Origin: Cristatella mucedo
Lineage: Eukaryota > Bryozoa > Phylactolaemata > Cristatellidae
Assembly: GCA_009760855.2 (NCBI GenBank)
Contig: WPIO01000041.1
Location: 2,002,501-2,017,500 of the forward strand
Direction: 5' to 3'
Length of the DNA: 15,000 nucleotides
Shown here one piece after another: positions 8,506-15,000 of the stretch. Below the pieces are notes generated by a model. The model worked only from the letters and a program-made list of their open reading frames with translations, did not search any database and was not told the DNA's origin. Both the position numbers and the translations under genes were made by a program. Each line of letters begins with the position of its first letter. Position 1 is the stretch's first letter.

Positions 8506-8951
8506 AACACGACGCTTGCAGCCTGCGAGCACTGGGCTGCGGAGACCTCGCGACGGCTCTCTGCCAGACGCCTACGCAGCCGCCGCAAGCTCTCAACCTT
8601 GACCTTGGAAGGGCAGACGATGACTCGGCAGACCCGCCCAAATCCATGCATTGGCGGCATCTGTGGGGACATCAATCTACCACAAACTGCCGCCAGTTGT
8701 CGGGTGGGTTCGGAACGAACAATGGCCCGACAGTGAGTGCGAAAAACAACGCATGCATGGAATATAAGGGTTGCCGGAGGAGTACAACGGGAGGGGAGGG
8801 AGAGAGCCCTCGACGCCGGCAGCCGTCTAGTGTGTGCAGACTGGGCTTGGCTGGCGTTGCGTGAAATAAAGGTTTTGGTGTCGGAGCCAGCAGACTTGTT
8901 GCTCGGTCGCGATACCCAGCCCGACGACAGGTCGTGCGGAGGGCTGTCACA
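8506..8951. mobile_element. 446-bp insertion within the SINE, LTR-like right half
   Basis: The insert is absent from the two other SINE copies in the window. It is flanked by a 13-base direct repeat with one mismatch (8493-8505 and 8952-8964), as expected of a target-site duplication, though it is longer than the 4-6 bp usual for LTR elements. Its right half (8698-8951) starts TGTCGGG and ends GTCACA. The left half (8506-8697) is GC-rich and has an open plus frame with no known domain. It could be a non-autonomous element, a truncated LTR element with part of its internal region, or an arrangement made by recombination. Confidence 0.65.
8698..8951 (+). repeat. Candidate LTR (254 bp), orientation uncertain
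   Basis: The TG...CA termini, a TATA-like AATATAAGG at about 8760-8768 and AATAAA at about 8863-8868 are ordered as in a plus-strand LTR. The first 38 bases form nested inverted repeats: TGTCGGG pairs with CCCGACA, and GTTCG pairs with CGAAC. Against the plus orientation, no polypurine tract precedes it. Read on the minus strand, the segment is followed two bases later by TGGCGGCAG, which could be a primer-binding site. I therefore leave the orientation open, slightly favouring plus. Confidence 0.5.
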
Positions 8952-9031
8952 ATAGCCGTAAAGGCTCTTCTGTCGCTATCCAAAAAGAGGCTGTTTAATC
9001 AGCTAGAATTTTTATTTATTTTATTTATTTA

Positions 9032-9305
9032 GTGCTTCAAGCATGCTGCGACTACGACCATCACCCAACCAGTGCTCAAGTGATCACCCCTGCTCGCCTA
9101 TCCGTAGCAGCAGTAAGTCCACTCCTAATGCAATTTGTCTCCGTCTGTAATTCCACAAAGCCCCGATGACTAACTGGTAATGTCACGCAGGAGGGTCTTC
9201 TATAACGAACTCATATCTACACGACTTTCTTTGTGCATACGATAGCCAAAAGATCGCACGTCACATGTCTCATTACTATTACTATTTTTGTAACATGTGC
9301 TGAAT
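9032..9305. other. Unassigned short spacer
   Basis: No gene, repeat or RNA gene is recognised between the SINE tail and the LINE tails. It is AT-rich with frequent stops. Confidence 0.4.
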
Positions 9306-9380
9306 CATAATAATAATTATTATTATTATAGATTTATACAGCACCCTTAAGGAACTAAATATTTTTCCTGGCACACTGCT
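9306..9380 (-). mobile_element. LINE 3' tail fragment 1
   Basis: On the minus strand this reads as a worn version of the LINE end at 13684-13763. A block like TTAGTTCCTTAAGGGTGC is followed by TGTATAAAT and then a (TAA/TTA)-rich simple tail. Only the last 75 bases or so of an element are present. Such minimal 5'-truncated copies are common for LINEs. Confidence 0.6.
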
Positions 9381-9392
9381 TATGTTGTACTT

Positions 9393-9466
9393 AATATAAT
9401 AATATTAGTAATACATTTGATATAGCGCCCTCAGAGAACTCAATCTTTTTCCCAACACTTTACATT
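9393..9466 (-). mobile_element. LINE 3' tail fragment 2
   Basis: The minus strand reads AAAGTGTTGGGAAAAAGATT, then GAGTTCTCTGAGGGCGC, TATATCAAATGTATTACT and a TAA/ATT-rich tail. This aligns well with the plus-strand LINE end at 13684-13763. It lies in the same orientation as fragment 1, only about 12 bases away. Confidence 0.68.
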
Positions 9467-9550
9467 TAAATGATGCGAGTCAATGTGGCTAGTGACATCA
9501 TGGCAGCATCAGCTCGTTGAAGCAAAGAAGGAACGATTCATGAGTGAGGT

Positions 9551-9719
9551 GGTGAGCCGTGATGGCACACTAGGTAAGGTGGTTGCTTTCACGACCTTGG
9601 TATCGAGGTCGTGGGTTCGATTCCTGCGATGGGCGATTCTGTATCACCACTGCAAGCGGTGGTGATAGCCGTAAAGGCTCTTCTGTCGCTATACAAAAAG
9701 AGGCTGTTTAATCAGCTAG
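9551..9719 (+). mobile_element. tRNA-derived SINE, intact copy
   Basis: This is the uninterrupted reference copy in the window, about 169 bp. The tRNA-like head (9551-9634) holds the A-box region GATGGCACACTAGGTAAGG and a perfect B box GGTTCGATTCC at 9614-9624. The body includes the self-complementary ATCACCACTGCAAGCGGTGGTGAT (first and last parts pair as a hairpin) and ends GTTTAATCAGCTAG without a long A tail. A TGAGGT hexamer occurs just before it (9544-9549) and just after it, a weak candidate for a short target-site duplication. It resembles a polymerase III-transcribed SINE head. Whether it is still active cannot be judged. Confidence 0.83.
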
Positions 9720-10379
9720 GATGAGGTCTCAGCAGATGCTGCGAGGAACAGGTGGGTTTTTTGGTTCTATTTAGAGGTCACACACTGCTGGGCACGCAAA
9801 GCGCAAAGTAAGAAAAAATGCATCTTTGTCTGAGACTTTAATGATGCACTGTCGTTGCAGGTAGTGACCCCGTAGGGGCTCGCTCTCGTACGCGCCGGCG
9901 GCGGCGGGACAAAGAAGAAGGATGAACGATGCCCCCCACCAACGAGTTGTGGGCATGATAACCGTTGTGTAAGCCGCTCCGGATCGCGAGGAGAGAAGAG
10001 AGAGTGAGTGAGTGTGAGAGAGAGAGAGAGAGAGAGAGGGAGGAGAGAGAGAGAGAGAGGATAGCACGCGTACAGGCCGACGCACAAGCCGGAAGTAAGT
10101 CGCTGTAGCGCTGGCAGGGTCAGATGACCTGCCTTGCATTTCACAATTAATTCGATCTTGGTGTCAGCCGCTGCGGCCAGACTGCAGTGCCTAATGAGCT
10201 GACGCTCAGCGAGCGCGTTGGTGGGGCGGATTGGTATGAGTTCTAGTGGTGGCGGAACAGCATTGCGGCGATGCCACGCCCACAACCAAGAGAGTGGTGG
10301 GGGAACACTTTGGAGGAACGCCTCCATAAAGTAGTCTATTCAGCAGTCACAGAGAGCTAAAGGTGTCCAGATTCAAATA
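9720..10379. other. Non-coding stretch with a GA microsatellite
   Basis: The longest open frame (minus, 9767-10327, 186 codons) runs through the GA tract as Ser-Leu repeats and has no recognisable domain. I regard it as a by-product of the microsatellite. Nothing else is recognised. Confidence 0.5.
9988..10060. repeat. (GA)n-rich microsatellite
   Basis: A compound purine tract of GAGA runs, interrupted by GTGAGTGAGTGTG and GGGAGG, forms an imperfect microsatellite of about 70 bases. Confidence 0.95.
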
Positions 10380-11400
10380 CAGTGAACAACTAGCTCGAAA
10401 GCCCAATGCACATCTGACAAGTTCACGCACCACAGACCAGCTTTGAACCCAGAGCACATTAAATAGCACATACAGCCGATTAAATACTACGTAAGTACTC
10501 GGTTCATGTAGGTTGTAATTCCGGAACCACTTATAATCACTAGGGCAATATGTCCCCGGTATAGCATTCCAATATTTCAGACGCAGAGCTCGGTCAGCAG
10601 ATCAGTAGGAAGTAATTAGCAAAGACGTAGCGCTCTAGAATAAGGCTCAACAAGGTTCGTTAGCTTTGGAGGCGACCCGTTTCTCTTACCCACCACATGC
10701 CCCCATAGCTTTCCAAAAGAAGTCAAATTGATGGGCAAATGAAACTCTTGGCCGAGAACTGCATAAGTTCATTTGTCTGCATCGAAAAGCTGAATTTTGA
10801 AGCGCAACAGTTACTCTTCAAAAGCCTTTGATAAGTTCGACGATTTCGATATGTTTTACATAGGTTTATGTTTGTTTGTCTTGGCATTTTCAACTCTTCA
10901 GATGACCGTCGTCCATAGACACCAACGTCAGCAGTGCTCTTCATTCTTTAAAGCGAAGCTTAGAAGTAGAGTAAAATTGGCTCGCCGTTCAACTTTCTCA
11001 TAAGCCTTGGCCGCTTTAAACGAGTTGCAATGACCAATATAGGATTATGGCTTTATGCATGGCACAAGTACACGACTTGGGTCGCACCTTGGCGTAAGCA
11101 CCCTTGACCTTGATCGGTTTAAGACCAATAGGCGACGTCAGTAGTCCAGGCTTGTCGGATACTCCAGCTAGATGAATGCAGGCAGCATCATGAGCCACCG
11201 AACACAATTCGCGCCATTGCATTTCTGGACTACTAACCCTGCTTGCCGCACACGTTCTAGCTCAATTATTGGATGGCCTCTAGGTCGTCGAACCTAATTG
11301 TGCCGGCGATAAAATCTCGTTTTTTCTGCTACTATATGTTAAGCCGTTATTCAGGTCAACTTCACGGTTGCACCTAGTTCAACGCAAAACTATCTCGTCC
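10380..11400 (-). mobile_element. Decayed CR1-like LINE fragment (second type)
   Basis: The minus strand keeps the C-terminal half of a non-LTR retrotransposon ORF2 in order. DDLEAIQ lies at about 11300-11275, then QAGLVVQKCN at about 11245-11215. A 68-codon open segment (11222-11016) follows with LLTSPIGLKPIKVKGAYAK and CTCAMHKAIILY, matching the family layout DLGV...LKPSKQ...AYAKA...RRSF.C and LYKSLVRP. Then come KVERRAN (about 10995-10975; family LEKVQRRATK), LTLVSMDDGHLK (about 10935-10895; family L.L.SL.YRR.RGD), an RG.P.KL block (about 10685-10665) and WNAIP (about 10575-10560; family WN.LP). Stops and frameshifts separate the blocks. The C-terminal wording differs from the LINE at 2362-4100, so this is a different lineage. 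The 5' part is missing. Confidence 0.68.
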
Positions 11401-11979
11401 CACGCTCTTGCGTTGCATAATTGGCCGGTGCCACGGTTAGCAGCCCACGGTCTGAGTGAGCTGAGCATTGAGCATTCTGCAAACGCGAGCCGGTCTGCGG
11501 CGCTCTCGACTCTCGCTGCGGGGAGGCAAGGAAACGTACTGCGTGAACGGGAGAGCTGGTCGGCGCTCGTTCGCTCCGACTACCGACGGCTTCCGTGCGA
11601 TAGACCGATCGCTGAGCTGCACCTCTAGCCTGCCGCCGCAGAGTATGAGGGGGTTAAACGCGCACTTTTTGCATGGCTTTGACTCTAACAGATCCAGTGA
11701 CTCATACCGAGTCGATTACGCATTAGACATGGAACTTTCTTCGTTCGAAACCGTGCCCATAGCAGGAAGTTGCAAGTGTCTCTTTATGTTGACATTAAAA
11801 AACGCGTTTTGAGATACATGTTAGGTTTAAGATTTCGGTTTGTATGCAGTTTAGGTTTAGGGCGAGGGCCTTGGGAATCAGGGTTCGGAGGTCAGGATTC
11901 AGAGGTGCCGGGTGCTCACTCCTCTACCTCGAACATTGAAGCTTCACTCGACATTCGACGAATGCAGATGCGCTCCTGG

Positions 11980-12012
<33 letters not shown>

Positions 12013-12182
12013 ACGCCAAGAAAGATCACGATCTCACGATGATTCGATGTACAACTTCATTCAGCGATCGCGAAGCAGAAGCAGGTCTTGCCGCTCACTA
12101 GCACCCGGCTAATCGCCGGCCCGGGACGGACCAGGAGGGGGCGGGCCAGGATGGGGCTGGGCGAGGGCTGGCGGCAGATGGG
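11401..12182. other. Unassigned region 3' of the ASB-like gene
   Basis: Open frames up to 114 codons (plus, 11468-11812) show no recognisable domain. On the minus strand this should contain the 3' untranslated region of the ASB-like gene that ends at 12183. I could not find a clear polyadenylation signal within several hundred bases. A (CT)n tract lies at 11982-12011. Confidence 0.4.
11982..12011. repeat. (CT)n microsatellite
   Basis: About 15 CT dinucleotides lie some 170 bases beyond the stop codon of the ASB-like gene, so they would be (GA)n in its 3' untranslated region if the transcript extends that far. Confidence 0.95.
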
Positions 12183-14386
12183 TCAGCTGGCCCCTAGCTG
12201 GCCCTGGCTCGCGCCGAGGCTGCGCCGAGGCGCCCGGCGCAGCCTCAGCGCTTTCGATCCGGCACGGCCGCCGTCGGCCGCGTCACCGCCGCAGGCCGAA
12301 GCCGACGGCAACGCTTCCGACTGCCTCCTCGTTGCCGCTTCCACTTCGAACCCGTCGGGAGAGCTTCGACGGCCGTTGTCGCCGTCGCTGTCGGAGTCGC
12401 TGACCTCGACGTCGGCGCAGTTTCGGTCGCTCGCCGCGTGCCGGCTGTCGCAGTCATAAGGGCACTGCGGCGTCAGCCGCGCCGGTCTGTACACGGACTG
12501 GCTAACTAGGTCGCCGAACGTCAGATACTCGGCGTCGCTCTTCGACACAGGCAGGCGCAGAACCTTGTCGGGCTGGCGGCCGCGCAGTTGCGAGTGCACG
12601 CTGGCGCGGCACAGGTCGACGAGCGGGAGCGGCGCCGCGGCTCTCGAGTAGAGCCGCGCGAGCACTCGCGGCTTGCGGTAGAGCGCCAGCGGCGGCCGGC
12701 GCTCGCGGACCCACGCTTCGTTGAGCAGGCTCGGACTGACTGCGACCATGAGCGCCATGAGCGCGGTCAGGCCCTCGGCAGCGGCTCGGTAGAAGAGCGA
12801 CGGCGACGCCGCGCCGCCGCCGCCACCGTCCTTGGAACTCGCCGTCGACGGCGTCGCCGCGGCAGCGGCGGCGGCGCCCCTCAAGCGGCAGCCCCAGGCG
12901 ACGAGCGCGAGTGCGCACTGTTCGCTGTGCATCTGCACGGCCAGCTCGAGCGGCGTCTCGCCCCAAGCGAACGGACGGTCGACGTCGTAGCCGCGTGCGG
13001 CGAGCGTGCGGCAGGCGAGTGGGTCGCCGTGCTCGATCGCGAGCGCCATGGCCGTCACGCCTCGGCCCGTGGCGCCGTGCGCGTCGATGCCGCTGTCCAG
13101 CAGGAACTCGGCGATCGCGTACCTGCAACGACGCCGAGACCCGAGAGTGCGAGGGAGCGCAGCAGGGCGACACTGCGGAGACATGATGATGACAACCATG
13201 TAGCGACACTATGGCGACAGAGCGTTGACGAGACGAGCAGCGCGTCGACCGACTTCATAAAGGCCTGTCACTCAATTTTTGGTCCATTCGTTCTTTGGCC
13301 CCAGCTTACCTATCAGATCTACTCCACCACGAGGCTAAGCGTCGTGCCAGACGCTTTTCTGGATCCGCTACCGGATCGTACAAACCTCAAGTCCATTGAA
13401 GACCGTGCCTTTAGTTACTATGCTCCCTAAACCTGGAACTCGCTTCCAACTGGCGTCGCGACACCATCTGACTCCACGAAATTTACAAAGAAGCTAGGAA
13501 CGCATCTATTTATCGCAGCATTTAGTGGATCGATGCGATTCGTCCTTTGTGCGCTTATGCATGCTGACACTGTGCATGCTGCCACTAAGCATATGTGCAT
13601 GCTGACCTTGTGCACGTCACCTCTTACTACGTTATGCTTGTTGTCATTGACCATGCTACCACCAAAACCATTCGACCGTGTTTCCTTTGCAGCCTATGCA
13701 AAGTGCTAGAAAGAGATTAAGTTGTCTGAGAGCGCTATACAAATGTATTTCTATTATTATTAAGAAACTGGACGACGTAGTGCTGGAGGGATAAGAGATC
13801 CTGGTTTTGAACACACAGAGCGACAGAAGTCCAAATGTCGCCTGCCGAGGAACTGACGGCGATTGAAATCGCCTCGAACTATCTCGCTCCAGCGATCCTC
13901 TTTTTATCATTTATCTATAGCGGCTCTGAGGACCGATCCCAAAACCTCTGGCTCGACGGAATACAGAGCTGTGCGGAATACAGAGCTGTCGAGACTCCCA
14001 TCTCCGACTCGCAGCAGAGAGAGCCGGATGCGCTCGGCAGTTGAAAGAAACCACGTGTTTCCGGTGTTGGATGTCACGGTTCTTTCCGGCTTCCGACACC
14101 GGAGGTCCAAGTCCTCTAGTAGCGATGACGCGACCGACACTCGTCCAGGCGAGGGAGAGAACACGCTCGGCACCCTAGCTACGCCGGGTTCCGGCGACGG
14201 CTAAGGCGGCGCCTCGTCGCCTTAGCCGTCGGAGCGATTTCGCGCAGCGGCTGCCAAGGGCTGGCTCACCTCTTGTACGCCACAGCGTAGTGCAGCGCAC
14301 TATAGCCGCCGTTGGCCCGGCTGTTAATGTCGCACAGCGAGTTGACGAGAATGCTGCACACGTCGAGATTGTCCAGAAGAACCGCT
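12183..14386 (-). CDS. ASB-like ankyrin repeat and SOCS box protein (5' partial)
   Basis: Two exons, 14386-14270 and 13122-12183, join in phase 2 (AG|G, Arg) with donor AG|GTGAGC and acceptor TTGCAG|GTAC. The first exon has its own acceptor after a T-rich stretch ending TTTAATAG, also in phase 2, so earlier exons lie beyond the window or were missed. The protein shows ankyrin repeats: end of one (AVLLDNLDVCSILV...CDIN), then GGYSALHYAVAYKRYAIAEF..., then GRGVTAMALAIEHGD..., then WGETPLELAVQ.... A low-complexity Ala/Gly linker follows, then a SOCS box with BC box PLVDLCRASV (L-x3-C-x3-V) and a Cullin-box-like RLPVSKSDAEYL. ASB proteins recruit substrates to Elongin B/C-Cullin 5 ubiquitin ligases. 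About 110 residues follow the SOCS box, acidic (VSDSDSDGD) then Arg-rich, whereas family members usually end just after it. The exon is very GC-rich. The specific ASB subtype is unknown. Confidence 0.86.
12806..12885 (-). repeat. GC-rich triplet runs coding Ala and Gly stretches
   Basis: Runs of GCC/GCG/GGC-type triplets in the second exon encode a stretch of about seven alanines and another of five glycines, separated by TPSTASSKD. They lie between the ankyrin repeats and the SOCS region and probably form a flexible linker that can vary in length. Confidence 0.85.
13205..13763 (+). mobile_element. CR1/L2-like LINE 3' end, antisense in the ASB intron
   Basis: The plus strand encodes the C-terminal end of a LINE ORF2: RAFSYYAP (about 13405-13428), a stop where one more residue is expected, TWNSLPTG, then FTKKLGTHLF (about 13479-13508). 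This is the family pattern RAFS.AAP..WNSLP...F...L.T.LF. A 3' UTR with GCATGCTGAC-type repeats follows, then GCGCTATACAAATGTATT and a short (ATT)n tail ending at about 13763. It aligns over roughly 500 bases with the reverse complement of 2362-3110, without the SINE found there. Its left end lies about 80 bases from the ASB splice acceptor. Confidence 0.82.
13957..13990. repeat. 17-bp tandem duplication in the intron
   Basis: CGGAATACAGAGCTGTG is followed directly by CGGAATACAGAGCTGTC, differing only in the last base. This is probably a local slippage or repair duplication. Confidence 0.9.
14060..14103. repeat. Inverted repeat in the intron, 12-bp arms
   Basis: TCCGGTGTTGGA (14060-14071) pairs with TCCGACACCGGA (14092-14103) at 11 of 12 positions, with a 20-base spacer. 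It would form a stem in the pre-mRNA. Confidence 0.8.
14195..14231. repeat. Perfect 14-bp hairpin near the 5' splice site
   Basis: CGACGGCTAAGGCG (14195-14208) and CGCCTTAGCCGTCG (14218-14231) are perfectly complementary with a 9-base spacer. In the ASB pre-mRNA the stem begins about 39 bases into the intron. It is GC-rich and should be stable as RNA. No T-run follows on either strand, so it does not look like a terminator. Confidence 0.92.
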
Positions 14387-14882
14387 CTATTAAACAAAAA
14401 CGTGAAACTTCGGTCAGTACATGTTATTGACCTTGCATCTCGAACGCTAGTCTCAAACATATGCCTGCGAACCAAAAACTAAAATAGTAAAACAGCAAAA
14501 ACTAAAAGCTTCGTCTCTAAACTAAAGTCTGAGACTACAATTCTCATTTAAAGACACCAGCGCAGTTATCTTCCCTTTCGTTCCAGTTTTTTACTCATGT
14601 TTTTGTGGCTTTGCGTTCGTACGTGTGCACCAGCCATAGTGTCTTCAGGTTTGCTTTTGCATGCTTGATACCCTGCCCGTTACTAACCTGTATTTACTGA
14701 TTCTCCTGAAGGGATTTGTAAAGCACCCGAACAGGAAGATTAAGTCCTTCCTTACGACACTATACAATCAAAAACTAATATAATCATTGATATTAACTCA
14801 CTCGATTGGTTAGATAGGACTCAACGATCATTGCCTCTATTCTTGTTTCACGAACTGACATAAGAAACTGCAAGAGTAGATG
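14387..14882. other. Probable upstream intron of the ASB-like gene, nothing recognised
   Basis: Going minus-strand upstream from the acceptor at 14387, no further ankyrin exon is visible before the minisatellite. The AT-rich composition fits intron sequence. Earlier exons are presumably beyond 15000. Confidence 0.45.
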
Positions 14883-15000
14883 GGGAGCAGCATCCGGTCA
14901 GAGGAGAATAAGAGGAGCAGCATCCGGTCAGAGGAGAATAAGAGGAGCAGCATCCGGTCAGATGAGAATAAGAGGAGCAGCATCCGGTCAGAGGAGAATA
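14883..15000. repeat. 30-bp minisatellite, continues past the window
   Basis: Almost four copies of a 30-bp unit (core GAGCAGCATCCGGTCAGA) stand in perfect register. They differ by a G/T change in the third copy and a changed start in the first. The array is cut by the window end, so its true length is unknown. It likely lies in an intron or upstream of the ASB-like gene. Confidence 0.97.

Larger units (their letters stand above)
8376..9031 (+). mobile_element. tRNA-derived SINE copy split by a 446-bp insert
   Basis: The left part (8376-8505) and right part (8952-9006) together match the SINE at 9551-9719. The head looks tRNA-like: GATGGCACACTAGTTAAGGC resembles the A-box region of Leu/Ser-type tRNAs, and GGTTCGATTCC at 8440-8450 is a perfect RNA polymerase III B box. 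The right part GCCGTAAAGGCTCTTCTGTCGC to GTTTAATCAGCTAG is followed by a TTTA-rich tail (9008-9031). Between the two parts lies foreign sequence (8506-8951), flanked by ATAGCCGTGAAGG and ATAGCCGTAAAGG. SINEs are copied by LINE machinery. The partner LINE is not shown by the sequence, although CR1-like LINEs occur in this window. Confidence 0.82.
13123..14269 (-). other. Intron of the ASB-like gene (1,147 bp)
   Basis: It starts GTGAGC (14269-14264) and ends TTGCAG (13128-13123) on the minus strand. It contains an antisense LINE 3' end (13205-13763), a 17-bp tandem duplication, and two inverted repeats near the 5' splice site. Joining the flanking exons continues one ankyrin repeat without disturbing frame or motif, which is the main support for the boundaries. 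Confidence 0.82.

Noticed and set aside
8698-8951. Protein-coding region in the candidate LTR
   Set aside because: The open frame through it has no domain and crosses TATA and polyadenylation signals; LTR structure explains it better.
9614-9624. Second tRNA gene
   Set aside because: Same reasoning as at 8440: the tRNA-like head continues into a shared non-tRNA body.
9767-10327. 186-codon minus-strand open frame
   Set aside because: It runs through the GA microsatellite as Ser-Leu repeats, has no domain, and overlaps no splice or promoter signal; simple sequence explains its openness.
12502-13209. 235-codon Arg-rich minus-strand frame
   Set aside because: It is an alternate frame of the ASB exon. 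Its Arg/Ala richness comes from GC bias, while the overlapping frame has ankyrin and SOCS motifs.
12588-13430. 280-codon plus-strand open frame
   Set aside because: Most of it is the antisense shadow of the GC-rich ASB exon. Only its last part (from about 13205) is real, and that is the LINE C-terminus.
13863-14204. 113-codon plus-strand open frame
   Set aside because: It lies inside the ASB intron, is Ser/Arg-rich, and partly reads inverted repeats. Nothing supports it as a gene.
14195-14231. Rho-independent terminator
   Set aside because: There is a strong stem but no T-run on either side, and it lies within a eukaryotic intron.
14883-15000. CRISPR array
   Set aside because: Units are contiguous 30-bp copies with no unique spacers, and the window is eukaryotic.
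14877-15000. Hammerhead ribozyme in the GATGAGAATAAG repeat variant
   Set aside because: Only a partial CUGAUGA-like string is present; the GAAA core and pairing stems are missing.

Overview
This looks like nuclear DNA from an invertebrate animal, not from a microbe. The evidence is a spliced ankyrin/SOCS-box gene, a tRNA-derived SINE in three copies, decayed non-LTR retrotransposons, a decayed Ty3/gypsy LTR retrotransposon, GA/CT microsatellites and a minisatellite. There are no operons, ribosome-binding-site-led gene trains or bacterial families. A flatworm, perhaps a diphyllobothriid-type tapeworm, is my guess from the general look of the SINE and LINE sequences. That guess is weak and rests on no search.

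Layout. Positions 1-24 are the end of a (GA)n tract. Positions 603-866 are an LTR with a polypurine tract on its left and an AATAAA signal. It is distantly related to the LTR of the gypsy element further right. Positions 867-2361 are AT-rich DNA with no gene I can recognise. Positions 2362-4100 (minus strand) are a very decayed CR1/L2-like LINE reverse-transcriptase fragment, and a SINE copy (2832-3000) sits inside it. Positions 4814-7585 (minus strand) are a Ty3/gypsy element: LTR, gag, protease, reverse transcriptase and the first residues of RNase H. It then jumps directly into the last 117 bp of its other LTR. Its reading frames are broken in several places and integrase is missing.

Positions 8376-9031 are a second SINE copy, split by a 446-bp insert whose right half looks like another LTR. 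Positions 9306-9466 hold two LINE 3' tails side by side, and 9551-9719 is a third, intact SINE copy. Positions 10380-11400 (minus strand) are another decayed LINE of a different CR1-like type. The gaps between are non-coding as far as I can see.

The one plausible functional host gene runs on the minus strand from 14386 to 12183 and is partial at its 5' end. Two exons joined by a phase-2 intron encode ankyrin repeats followed by a SOCS box, the layout of ASB proteins (substrate receptors of Elongin B/C-Cullin 5 ubiquitin ligases). Its 1,147-bp intron carries the 3' end of the same LINE family seen at 2362-4100, inserted antisense to the gene, and two strong inverted repeats. The window ends inside a 30-bp minisatellite (14883-15000).

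I found no convincing new molecular system. The interest lies in the nested and truncated mobile elements and in the unusual ASB-like protein.
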